Positions 1 through 7,620 of a stretch of DNA of 64,000 nt are shown here, one piece after another. Numbering within the stretch: the stretch's first letter is position 1; each line of letters opens with the position of its first letter. The position numbers were made by a program, and so were the translations under genes. Source of the stretch: Rhodospirillaceae bacterium (GTDB lineage Bacteria; Pseudomonadota; Alphaproteobacteria; DSM-16000; Inquilinaceae); NCBI GenBank assembly GCA_020638595.1, contig JACKIG010000013.1, positions 1 through 64,000 of the forward strand, in the 5' to 3' direction. The notes under the pieces were generated by a model that did not search any database, was not told the DNA's origin, and was given only the letters and a program-made list of their open reading frames with translations.

Positions 1-1214
1 TCCCGCTCGGCCGGGTCGAACCGGCCCGGCTTCAACAACACCGCGTCGGGGATGCCGATCTTGCCGATGTCGTGCAGCGGCGAGGCGAGGCGGACGATCT
101 CCGCCTCTTCGGCGGTGCATCCCATGGCCAGCGCCAGGACGCGGGAATATTCGGCCACGCGGCGCACGTGGTTGCCGGTTTCCTTCGAGCGCGTCTCCAC
201 CACCTCGCCCAGCTGGTAGATGATCTCGCGCTGGGTGCGCTCGATCTCGTCGCGCAGCATCAGGTTGTCGAAGGCGACACCGACATTGCGGCAATAGAGG
301 TCGACCAGGTGCTGGTCATCCTCGGACAGCGGGCCGGACACGCCGTCCAGCACCAGCACATTCTGGCGCCCGTCGCCGCTGTCGACATAGCCGACGAAAT
401 GGTCGTCGCCGGACACGCTGCGCCTCTCTTGAAGCGCGTTCTGGATGGACGCGACCAGCCGTCCCTCCAGCGCCCCGTGCAGGGGCCGGCCGATCGCTTC
501 GCGGTAGCTGCCCAGGCCGGCCATGATCTCCAGATCGGCAAGGGGGCTGAAGGCCGCGAACCCGGTGGTATGCGCGTAGACGACATCCCGTTCGGGACAG
601 ACCAGCGCGCGCAGCTGCTCCAGCACGCCGTCGGCGAAGGCCTGGGCGGACTGCACGCGGAAGATCGTATCGGCGGCATCGATGATCTTCAGCAGGCCGT
701 GCCGGTTTGCCTCGATGACCCGGCGGTGCGCCTCGATGGTCTGGAGGTCCTGGTAGTTCCTGAGGCTGCCGATCAGCGCCGTGAACAGGCGGTCGCGCGT
801 CAGCTCGGACTTCGCCTTGTAGTCATTGATGTCATAGTCCTCGATCACGCGGCGTTCCGGGGCGATACCGGGTTGGCCCGTGCGCAGGACGATGCGCACG
901 AACCGGTCGCCCCGCTCCTCGCGGATCCAGTGGACAAGGTCGAGGCCCGCCGTGTCGCTCTCCATCACCACGTCGAGAAGGATCAGGGCGACATCCGGTT
1001 CGCTCGCCAGCGTCTGCCTGGCCTCCGCCGCCGAAAGGCAGGACAGGAAGCGCATCGGCCGGCCGCGGAACCGCACGCCCGCCAGTGCCACCCGTGTCAC
1101 GTCATGGACATCCGGTTCGTCATCGACGACCAGGATGGTCCAGGGTGCCTGCGCGTCGGCCGCTGCCGGCTCTGCGACCGCGTCGTCATCGAGGAAGAAG
1201 TCGTCTTCGCTCAC
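1..1214 (-). CDS. Response regulator with REC, DUF3369 and HD-GYP domains (3' end cut by window)
   Basis: A cytoplasmic output protein of the two-component unit whose kinase lies upstream. The N-terminus is acidic (SEDDFFLDDD), followed by a receiver domain with ILVVDDE and the phospho-acceptor region ALILLDVVMESD. A long middle region with DYKAKSELT and GSLRNYQDL matches what I know of DUF3369 regulators. The C-terminal part begins an HD-GYP cyclic-di-GMP phosphodiesterase domain (SKETGNHVRRV, then LHDIGKIGIPD). The window edge cuts the gene inside that domain, so the GYP motif itself is not visible. The start is GTG at 1214-1212, overlapping the kinase stop in a GTGA junction, which implies translational coupling. 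The HD-GYP function is inferred from family motifs. Confidence 0.88.
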   Translation of the reverse strand, partial: MSEDDFFLDDDAVAEPAAADAQAPWTILVVDDEPDVHDVTRVALAGVRFRGRPMRFLSCLSAAEARQTLASEPDVALILLDVVMESDTAGLDLVHWIREERGDRFVRIVLRTGQPGIAPERRVIEDYDINDYKAKSELTRDRLFTALIGSLRNYQDLQTIEAHRRVIEANRHGLLKIIDAADTIFRVQSAQAFADGVLEQLRALVCPERDVVYAHTTGFAAFSPLADLEIMAGLGSYREAIGRPLHGALEGRLVASIQNALQERRSVSGDDHFVGYVDSGDGRQNVLVLDGVSGPLSEDDQHLVDLYCRNVGVAFDNLMLRDEIERTQREIIYQLGEVVETRSKETGNHVRRVAEYSRVLALAMGCTAEEAEIVRLASPLHDIGKIGIPDAVLLKPGRFDPAER

Positions 1215-3541
1215 GGCTGCTGTCCTGCCGGCCCTGCGCCGGCTTCGGTCGCGTCGCCGATGGGCGCGTCGCACGGCGCTTCGATAACGAAGGTCGCACC
1301 GCCGCCCGGCGTCGGCCGGAAGCTGACGTGGCCGCCCAGACGGCCGACCACGAGGTTGTAGAGGATATGGAGGCCAAGCCCGCTACCGCCGCTGCCGCGC
1401 CGCGTGGTGAAAAAGGGCTCGAACAACCGGGGCGCGTTCTCGTCTGGGACGCCCACGCCGTTATCACTGAATATAAGCGAAAATCGCCCCTGGCTCAAAT
1501 TGTCGACTTTGATCTCGATCTTGCCGTCCTGCCGGTTCTCGAAGGCATGGTTCAGCGCGTTGGTGACGAGATTGGTGATGATCTGGCTGAATGCCCCGGG
1601 ATAGCTGTTCAGTTCCAATCCGGCCGGGCAATCGACCGACACGGCGACCGTGGTTTTCGACAGGCTCGGCCCCAGGCTCAGCAGCACCTCGGTGAGATAG
1701 GTCTTCAGGTCGAAGCGGCGGCGCTCGTCGCTGACCTGGTCGACCGACACCTGGCGGAAACTGGCGATCAGGCTGGCCGCACGCTCGCAGTTGGCCTGGA
1801 GCAGCCGTGTCGTTTCGGCGGCCAGGTCGAGATAGGCGAGAACGTCGGATTTGCGGACGGCGCCGCTGCCGGTGCGCTCGATCAGGCCCAGCGTCTCATC
1901 GCGCAACGTGCTGGCCGCGGTCAGGGCGATGCCGACCGGCGTGTTGACCTCGTGCGCCACACCGGCGACCAGCCCGCCGAGGGCGGCCAGCTTTTCCGCC
2001 TCCACCAGCTGGGCCTGGGTTTCCCGCAGCTCGGCCAGGGAGGATTCCGCCGTCTCCTTGGCGGCCCGCAGCTCCCGCTCGGCCGCCTTGCGGTCGGTGA
2101 TGTCCGTCCCGGTGATCACCAGCCCGCCGGCCGGCGTCGGCTGCGCCCGCAGGTCATAGACCGCCGCAGCAAGGTCGGCCTCCAGCTCCACCGCCCGGGG
2201 GCCGCCGGGACCGGCGTCGATGGCGTCGGCCAGGGCGTCGCCCCGGCCGGTTGCGAAGGCCCCGCGGTCGATCAGCGCCTCGGCCACGCTGCGCAGCGGC
2301 TGCCCGATTGCCGGTGCAACCGCCGCAAGGCCGACCATCGCCGCATAGCGGTCGTTCCATGCCCGCAGCTGTCCGCCCGCGTCGTAGAGCGCCATCCCCT
2401 GGATGGCATTGTCCATGACGGTCTGGAGCAGGGTGGTCCGTTCCATGATCTCGGCCTGCAGCCGCACGCGCTCCGTCAGGTCCGAGACCCAGACATAATA
2501 GGCCGCCGGCACGCCGCTCTCCCCGTCGCTGACCGGGCAGAACGTGATCGAGCAGTGGCGCACCCCGCCGTCGCTGCCGACCATATCCACGTCCAGGTCG
2601 CGCACGGTTTCGCCCGCGGCCAGGCGCCGGGCGATGGCATCCCGGTCGGTCGGGCGGACATAGAGGTCGCGAGCCTCCAGCCGTTGCAGCTGGTCCTCGC
2701 TGTAGCCGAAATACTCGAAGGCCAGCCGGTTGGCGAACAGGACGCGGCCTTGCGGGCTGATCATGGTGATGATGATCGGCGACGACTGGAAGATGTCGCG
2801 GTAGAGGTCGTGGGTGGCCTGGACACGCGCCAGCGCCGCTTCCACCCGCTGCTTTTCCACCGCCAGCTCGGCGCGTGCCCGCTCGCGCGCCTTGGTGGTG
2901 CGGATCTGCATCGACAAGAGCCCACCGATGCCGAAGATCATCCCGACCAGAAGCAGCAGCACGAGGGCGAGACCCATCCGCAACCGCTCGAGATGGACCG
3001 ATTGACGGTCCAGGTGTTCCACCGCCCGGGTGTTGGCCAGGACATAGGCATCGGTCAGGGTGGTGTTGATGTCCGACAGCCGGGTCCACGAGGCCAGCAG
3101 CTGCGTGTTCCCGGGCGCCCGCAGGCGGGCCAGCAAACCGTCGAGCTCTGCCAGTTCGGCCAACAGCAACGCCGTCGCCGGACCAAGGGCGGATTGGAAG
3201 GCCGATCCCGTGTCCCCCGGCTGCTCGGCCTCCAGCCGGGCACGGTAGTCGATCGCCAGGGCGTAGGTCCGGTCAAGCGCCACCACCGCCCGAAGCCGGC
3301 GCACCTCCGTGGGTTCGATACGGAGGGCATCGACGGCGCTGGCGAGGGTCGACAGGCTCTGGATGACACCGGCCAGCGTGCGGTGCTGTTCCAGCGGCGT
3401 GACCTCCAGCTCCACGCGGACCTGGCGCATCGCCGATACGATCATGATGCCGGCAACCGCGGCCGCCACCATCAGCAGGACAAAGGCGACAGCCGCGACG
3501 GCGCGCCACGGCAGGCGACCGATGCTCAGGGAACCTGGCAC
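1211..3541 (-). CDS. Membrane sensor histidine kinase with two PAS domains
   Basis: A 776-residue inner-membrane kinase. A first membrane helix lies near residues 12-35. A periplasmic sensor of about 160 residues and a second helix (about 200-222, MGLALVLLLLVGMIFGIGG) follow. A coiled coil leads into one PAS domain (DIFQSSPIIITMISPQGRVL) and a second PAS-like domain (LLQTVMDNAIQGMALYD). The dimerisation/phosphoacceptor motif GVAHEVNTP puts the active histidine at about residue 530. The ATPase domain shows the N box (TNLVTNALNHAF), DNGVGVPD and GSGGSGLGLHI. The start is GTG, overlapping the tail of the solute-binding protein gene by 16 bases, and the stop overlaps the response regulator start. 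The three genes form one unit, so the periplasmic binding protein probably presents a ligand to this sensor. The ligand is unknown. Confidence 0.9.
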   Translation of the reverse strand: MPGSLSIGRLPWRAVAAVAFVLLMVAAAVAGIMIVSAMRQVRVELEVTPLEQHRTLAGVIQSLSTLASAVDALRIEPTEVRRLRAVVALDRTYALAIDYRARLEAEQPGDTGSAFQSALGPATALLLAELAELDGLLARLRAPGNTQLLASWTRLSDINTTLTDAYVLANTRAVEHLDRQSVHLERLRMGLALVLLLLVGMIFGIGGLLSMQIRTTKARERARAELAVEKQRVEAALARVQATHDLYRDIFQSSPIIITMISPQGRVLFANRLAFEYFGYSEDQLQRLEARDLYVRPTDRDAIARRLAAGETVRDLDVDMVGSDGGVRHCSITFCPVSDGESGVPAAYYVWVSDLTERVRLQAEIMERTTLLQTVMDNAIQGMALYDAGGQLRAWNDRYAAMVGLAAVAPAIGQPLRSVAEALIDRGAFATGRGDALADAIDAGPGGPRAVELEADLAAAVYDLRAQPTPAGGLVITGTDITDRKAAERELRAAKETAESSLAELRETQAQLVEAEKLAALGGLVAGVAHEVNTPVGIALTAASTLRDETLGLIERTGSGAVRKSDVLAYLDLAAETTRLLQANCERAASLIASFRQVSVDQVSDERRRFDLKTYLTEVLLSLGPSLSKTTVAVSVDCPAGLELNSYPGAFSQIITNLVTNALNHAFENRQDGKIEIKVDNLSQGRFSLIFSDNGVGVPDENAPRLFEPFFTTRRGSGGSGLGLHILYNLVVGRLGGHVSFRPTPGGGATFVIEAPCDAPIGDATEAGAGPAGQQP

Positions 3542-4833
3542 GGTCCGAGCCCGACCGGGTCGGGGGGCCAGCAGGGCGTCCCGCTCTCCTGCAACAGATC
3601 CGCCATCTGGGCCGCCACGGTGGTCATCGTTTCATCGATCTCGATGCCGCGCAGGACGATGCGGGTGAAGGCGAGAAGGTAGCTCAGGCCGAAGGTCTCG
3701 GACCCGCCGCCCAGGTCCGGCGGCAATACGCCGATCAACGTCTCCGGCGCGGAATTCTGGGCGGCGATGGCCTCCAGCATGCCGGCGACGGCGTCATCCT
3801 CGATATGGCCGGCGGCTGTCGCGTCGAAGGGGAAGAAGCCCAGCTGCGTGGCGATCCTGGCACCGGTCGACGGCCGCGTCAGGTATTCGATCAGGGCCTC
3901 GGCGGCCGCGGCCTGAGACGCGTCCGTCGGCATCGCCAGCCCCAGCGTCACCACGATGACGCCGCGCCCCCGCGGGCCGAGGGGTGCCGGGAACACCACG
4001 AAATCGTCCGGGGCGGCGCTGATGGCCGGCATCAGCCGGGCCACGTGGTCCCAGGCGACCCAGACATCCCCGGCCAGCAGGGGCTCCGCCATGCTGTTGT
4101 AGGTCAGCGAGCGGACATTCGTGTGCTGCCACAACGCCCGCATGTCCCGCCACATCAGCAGCGTGGCCGGGGACCGCAGCGTGGTGATGCCGCCACCCGT
4201 GTAGGACGGATAGAGATATCCGTGGATGAACCGGTGCATCAGCCCGCGCGGCCCGGCCGGAAATCCCAGGCGCGGCTCACCCTGCGCGGCGTGCATGGCC
4301 GTCGCCCAGTCGATCAGGTCGAGATAGGTCAGCCGGTCCAGCCGCGCCCCGGCAGGCAGATAGTCCAGGGCGCGCCGATGCGCGACCATCAGATAGGTCG
4401 TCTGGATCCAGGGGATGTAGCGCATCGTGTCGGTGCCCAGGCGCGCAAGGTCCAGAACGCCTGTCGGAATGGCGCGGTCGGACAACTGGCCGGCGATCGC
4501 ATCCACCGGCCGAAGCAGACCGGCCCCCGCGAGGGCGGCCAGGTCGCTGTGCAGCCCGGCCAGCAGCCCGACGGGGATCTCGCCTTCGGCCGTCAGCCGT
4601 TCGACCAGGGCGAGGCTGTCATAGGGCTGGAAAACGACGTCACCGACGAAGTCGGCCAGGATCGCGCGCATGCGCTCCGCCTCCGTCACCGGCGCGAACT
4701 GCGTCGACAGGAAGCGGACGGGTTCGCCGGCCCGGGGTCGGTCCATCACCGCCATGACGGCCAGCAGGATCAGCAGGCCCAGCAAGGACCTGCCGGCCCG
4801 GACCGCGCGTCCGAAAGCCATAGCGGTCAACAT
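3526..4833 (-). CDS. Periplasmic extracellular solute-binding protein
   Basis: A 435-residue secreted protein. The N-terminus has basic residues and a hydrophobic stretch (SLLGLLILLAVMAVM) followed by RAGEP, a plausible signal peptide with cleavage near AG-EP. The mature part resembles the family 1/8 ABC-type (carbohydrate) binding proteins: VRFLSTQFAPVTEAERMRAI at the start, PYDSLALVERLTAEG, YIPWIQTTYLMVAHRRAL, and WVAWDHVARLMPAI late in the fold. No ABC permease or ATPase lies next to it. Its stop overlaps the histidine kinase start, so a sensing role is more likely than transport. A GAGG about 10 bases upstream supports the first ATG. A short palindrome lies just upstream. Substrate class is not determined. 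Confidence 0.82.
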   Translation of the reverse strand: MLTAMAFGRAVRAGRSLLGLLILLAVMAVMDRPRAGEPVRFLSTQFAPVTEAERMRAILADFVGDVVFQPYDSLALVERLTAEGEIPVGLLAGLHSDLAALAGAGLLRPVDAIAGQLSDRAIPTGVLDLARLGTDTMRYIPWIQTTYLMVAHRRALDYLPAGARLDRLTYLDLIDWATAMHAAQGEPRLGFPAGPRGLMHRFIHGYLYPSYTGGGITTLRSPATLLMWRDMRALWQHTNVRSLTYNSMAEPLLAGDVWVAWDHVARLMPAISAAPDDFVVFPAPLGPRGRGVIVVTLGLAMPTDASQAAAAEALIEYLTRPSTGARIATQLGFFPFDATAAGHIEDDAVAGMLEAIAAQNSAPETLIGVLPPDLGGGSETFGLSYLLAFTRIVLRGIEIDETMTTVAAQMADLLQESGTPCWPPDPVGLGPCQVP

Positions 4834-4853
4834 CGCGGCCGCACCTCACCGCA

Positions 4854-4866
4854 TTTCAACTTGAAA
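4854..4866. promoter_or_regulatory. Palindrome TTTCAA-C-TTGAAA upstream of the sensory operon
   Basis: Perfect six-base arms around one central base, lying about 20 bases upstream of the solute-binding protein start in an AT-richer patch. Its position suits an operator, but no cognate regulator is identified. Confidence 0.3.
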
Positions 4867-4919
4867 ACGATAACCTATGGGTCCGGTACGGGCAAATTGG
4901 TTTCACCACCGGTAGACGG

Positions 4920-5171
4920 CTAGGGCGCCAACCGGAAGCCGTCCGGCGGAAGCGTCGGGTCGAAGCTGATGACGACGCCGTCGCCCACGACCGGCATGGG
5001 CACCAGGATGCCTTCATCGCCGTCCTCCGCCGGGGTTCCCCCCTTCTTGTAGGGTTGCAGGCGCACCCGTCCGCTGGCGAACACCTCCAGCCACAGATCG
5101 AAGCCGCAAAAGGCGACCCGGACGCGCGTCGAATGTCCGGCAATGGCGGCTCCCAGTTCCTTCAGACCCAT
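4920..5171 (-). CDS. Hypothetical protein, 83 aa
   Basis: A small soluble protein starting MGLKELGAAIAGHSTRV, with no signal peptide or membrane helix and no family I recognise. It is rich in beta-prone residues (VRVAFCGFDLWLEVFASGRV) and ends in DPTLPPDGFRLAP. I place the start at ATG 5171 because a GGGGAGA ribosome binding site sits nine bases before it; a longer version from 5201 is possible but lacks such a site. It lies on the same strand as, and 86 bases upstream of, the solute-binding protein operon. It may be cotranscribed, although the palindrome and AT-rich patch between them suggest a separate promoter. Stop codon is TAG. Confidence 0.55.
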   Translation of the reverse strand: MGLKELGAAIAGHSTRVRVAFCGFDLWLEVFASGRVRLQPYKKGGTPAEDGDEGILVPMPVVGDGVVISFDPTLPPDGFRLAP

Positions 5172-5319
5172 GCTCGGCGTTCTCCCCAGGTGATCCGGCA
5201 AGTGTAGACCAGATCAGCGTCGGCCGGGCCCGCCACATGCGTGACCCCCGTCACTGCGGCGGCGGGCGGGATGCCGGCACGCTGCCGGCCATTGCAGAGC
5301 CTGAGCCGGAGCCCGAAGC

Positions 5320-5505
5320 ATGTCGCAGCCGATCCGATCGTTCCTCGCCGCCCCATCGCCGGAGATGCCGGCAGTGCCGCAGCGCCCCGGCGTGCTGGTG
5401 GCCCTGGCCGTGGTTGCAGCCGCCGTGCTGTTCGTGGGCCTGCTGGTCCTGACGGACGGCCTTCAGGGCAAGGCCCCCGGAATGCCGGCCGGCGGGCATC
5501 CCTGA
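5320..5505 (+). CDS. Small single-pass membrane protein, 61 aa
   Basis: A short reading frame with a clear membrane helix (VLVALAVVAAAVLFVGLLVL, about residues 25-44). It is flanked by a proline-containing N-terminal tail and a short glycine/proline C-terminal tail (GKAPGMPAGGHP). A GGAG lies nine bases before the ATG. The hydrophobic block looks like selected protein rather than GC-driven shadow. No family is recognised and no neighbour explains it; it stands alone between the divergent sensory operon and the diguanylate cyclase. Confidence 0.5.
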   Translation: MSQPIRSFLAAPSPEMPAVPQRPGVLVALAVVAAAVLFVGLLVLTDGLQGKAPGMPAGGHP

Positions 5506-5683
5506 ACCGGGCGGGCAACCCCGCGACCGGACGCGGCCGGTCCCCTGCTGCCGTGGGGGCTGCCCCATGGACGCGAATGATCGTTTCCCTGCAAGCAGGT
5601 GATTAGGCATTAACTTGATTCTAAAGTATTGTCCGCGAAATATGATATCTCTCTCCATGGCCGTGGCGCTCTAGAGGCGGGGA

Positions 5684-6874
5684 ATGCCGATCACAGGCGA
5701 TCACACCCTGATCGATGACTTCCAGATTTCGGAGCAGGAGATCGTCAGACGGCGCGATCTGTTGCGGTTGACGGATGTGGATGTCGCAGCGCTTCGCGCC
5801 CTGCATGACGAGATGCGCGACGCGGCCCCGGCGATCGTTGTCGACTTCTACCGGGACCTGCTGAACGAGCCGGAGATCGCCTCCGTCATCGGCGATGCGG
5901 GGATGCTGGACCACCTGGGCGGAACGATGCGCCGCTATGTCGTCGAGCTGTTTTCCGGTGACTATGGCCCGGCCTATGTCCGGTCGCGCCTGCGCATCGG
6001 CGCGGTCCACCGGCGACTGGGGATTGCGCCATACCTGTATCTGTCGGCGGTCGGCCGGCTGCAAGGGCTGCTGGAGGCGGCGATCGAACGGATTGGCCGG
6101 GGAGCGTCCGCCACGGCGCGGCAGGCGGCCGGGTCCGGCCGGGAGGCCTTGCGCAAGCTGATGCTGCTCGACATCCAGCTAGTGCTGGACACCTATATCC
6201 ACGAGCATATCCGCGAGGTCGAGCGGGCACGGCAGGAAGTGCAGAGCTATGCCGCCGGCCTGGAAGACAAGGTGGTGGAACGGACGCGCCAGCTCTACGA
6301 GGCCGCGCGCCGGGACTCGCTCACCGGATTGTACAATCAGGGCTATTTCTACGACCTGCTGCACCGCGAGGTGTCGTCCTCGGCTCGGTACCGGCATCCG
6401 CTCTCGCTTGTCTACATCGACCTGAACGACTTCAAGGCGGTGAATGACCGGCACGGACACCGCACCGGCGATGCGACGCTGGCCCATGTCGGCAAGATGA
6501 TCCTGGCGTCCATCCGGGCCGCCGACCTGCCCTGCCGCTATGGCGGTGACGAGTTCTGCCTGGTGCTGCCGCATACCCGGCTGTCCCAGGCGCAGGAGCT
6601 GTGCCGTCGCCTGATCGAGAACTTCGATGCCACGGAAACCGGCGGCGTCACCTTCTCCATGGGCGTCGCCCAGATCGGCCCCGAACACTACGCCGATGCC
6701 GATACGCTGGTGCAGTGGGCGGATGCCCGAATGTACGAGGCGAAGCTGGCGTCGCGCATCCGGCCCGGACACCATATCCGGCCGGAGTGGGAGCCCGACC
6801 TGCACTCCGGCCGGCTGGATGCGGAACTGGCGGAGGTGGCGGAGCGGATAGGGCGCGGGGCGGCCGCCTCCTGA
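5684..6874 (+). CDS. Globin-coupled sensor diguanylate cyclase
   Basis: A 396-residue cytoplasmic protein that should make cyclic di-GMP from two GTP in response to a gas bound at heme. Residues about 10-175 form a protoglobin-type sensor (FYRDLLNEPEIASVI, then RLRIGAVHRRLGIAPYLYL), with proximal histidine at about H109. A linker helix (about 176-205) leads to the GGDEF domain. It has DSLTGLYNQGYF, the active-site GGDEF at 287-291, and an upstream RAAD (278-281) with the spacing of an inhibitory I-site, so product feedback is expected. The start has GAGGCGGGG just upstream. It lies within 5 kb of an HD-GYP regulator, so enzymes of opposite activity are close together. Heme and oxygen binding follow from the family and are not proven here. 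Confidence 0.9.
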   Translation: MPITGDHTLIDDFQISEQEIVRRRDLLRLTDVDVAALRALHDEMRDAAPAIVVDFYRDLLNEPEIASVIGDAGMLDHLGGTMRRYVVELFSGDYGPAYVRSRLRIGAVHRRLGIAPYLYLSAVGRLQGLLEAAIERIGRGASATARQAAGSGREALRKLMLLDIQLVLDTYIHEHIREVERARQEVQSYAAGLEDKVVERTRQLYEAARRDSLTGLYNQGYFYDLLHREVSSSARYRHPLSLVYIDLNDFKAVNDRHGHRTGDATLAHVGKMILASIRAADLPCRYGGDEFCLVLPHTRLSQAQELCRRLIENFDATETGGVTFSMGVAQIGPEHYADADTLVQWADARMYEAKLASRIRPGHHIRPEWEPDLHSGRLDAELAEVAERIGRGAAAS

Positions 6875-6919
6875 TGGGGCCGCGGGCCGTGGCGCCCGGC
6901 CACAGGATCGCCGCTGGCT

Positions 6920-6931
6920 TTGCCCCGGCAA
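6920..6931. promoter_or_regulatory. Palindrome TTGCC-CC-GGCAA before the TetR gene
   Basis: Five-base arms about 20 bases upstream of the TetR-family start. The place and symmetry suit an autoregulatory TetR operator, but the arms are short for that family. Confidence 0.25.
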
Positions 6932-6950
6932 TGATGTAAAAGCCGTTCAC

Positions 6951-7589
6951 ATGAGCTGGTCGAAGGACGCCCGCGGACGGCGGAGCTATCACCACGGCAA
7001 CCTGCGCGAGGCGCTGATCGCCGCGGCGCTGGACCTGATTGCCGAGAAGGGACCGGCAGGGTTCACCTTCGCCGAGGCCGCGCGCGCCGCCGGGGTCAGC
7101 GCCGCCGCACCCTACCGCCATTTCCGCGACCGCGACGCGTTGTTGGCCGATGTCGCCTGCCGCGGGTTCGAGCGCTTTGCCGAGGCGCTGGACCATGCCT
7201 GGGACGAAGGGCGGCCGGAGCCGCTGGCCGCCTTCGATGCCGTCGGGCGCGCCTATCTCGCCTTCGCCCGGTCCGAGCCGGCCTACTACGCCGCGATGTT
7301 CGAAGCCCAGCTGCCGCCCGACGCCAGCCCGGAGCTGACCCGGGCATCCGACGCCGCTTTCGCCGTGCTGCGCCGGGCCGCGGAGGTCGTGTGCGCCCTG
7401 GCGCCGGCGGATCGCCGGCCGCCGGCGCTGATGGTCAGCCTGCACATGTGGACCATGGCGCACGGCATCGCCTCGCTGTTCGCCCGCGGCGATGCCGCCC
7501 GGCGCAAGCTGCCGATGACGCCGGAGGACCTGCTGGAAGCCGCCGTGCTGATCTACCTCCAGGGTCTCGGCCTCGGGCCGGCCGCGTGA
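6951..7589 (+). CDS. TetR/AcrR family transcriptional regulator
   Basis: A 212-residue DNA-binding repressor. The N-terminal helix-turn-helix is clear: HHGNLREALIAAALDLIAEK, then FTFAEAARAAGVSAAAPYRH with FRDRDALLADVA. The C-terminal ligand domain includes MWTMAHGIASLF, a pattern of the WHG-type TetR C-domains. The gene is convergent with betB rather than divergent from it, and no choline transport or oxidation genes are adjacent. Identification as BetI is therefore not supported. Target and ligand are unknown. A small palindrome upstream may be its own operator. Confidence 0.85.
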   Translation: MSWSKDARGRRSYHHGNLREALIAAALDLIAEKGPAGFTFAEAARAAGVSAAAPYRHFRDRDALLADVACRGFERFAEALDHAWDEGRPEPLAAFDAVGRAYLAFARSEPAYYAAMFEAQLPPDASPELTRASDAAFAVLRRAAEVVCALAPADRRPPALMVSLHMWTMAHGIASLFARGDAARRKLPMTPEDLLEAAVLIYLQGLGLGPAA

Positions 7590-7620
7590 GCGGCGGCGAT
7601 GGGGTCGGCGGGAGGCGGGC

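Noticed and set aside
5615..5646. TTGATT plus TATGAT as promoter of the diguanylate cyclase gene
   Set aside because: The spacer is 20 bases; a 17-base spacing gives only a poor -10. AT-richness alone is not enough.
6951..7589. TetR gene as betI, the choline-responsive repressor
   Set aside because: It is convergent with betB and not in a bet operon, and no choline genes are near. The C-terminal motif fits a different TetR subgroup.
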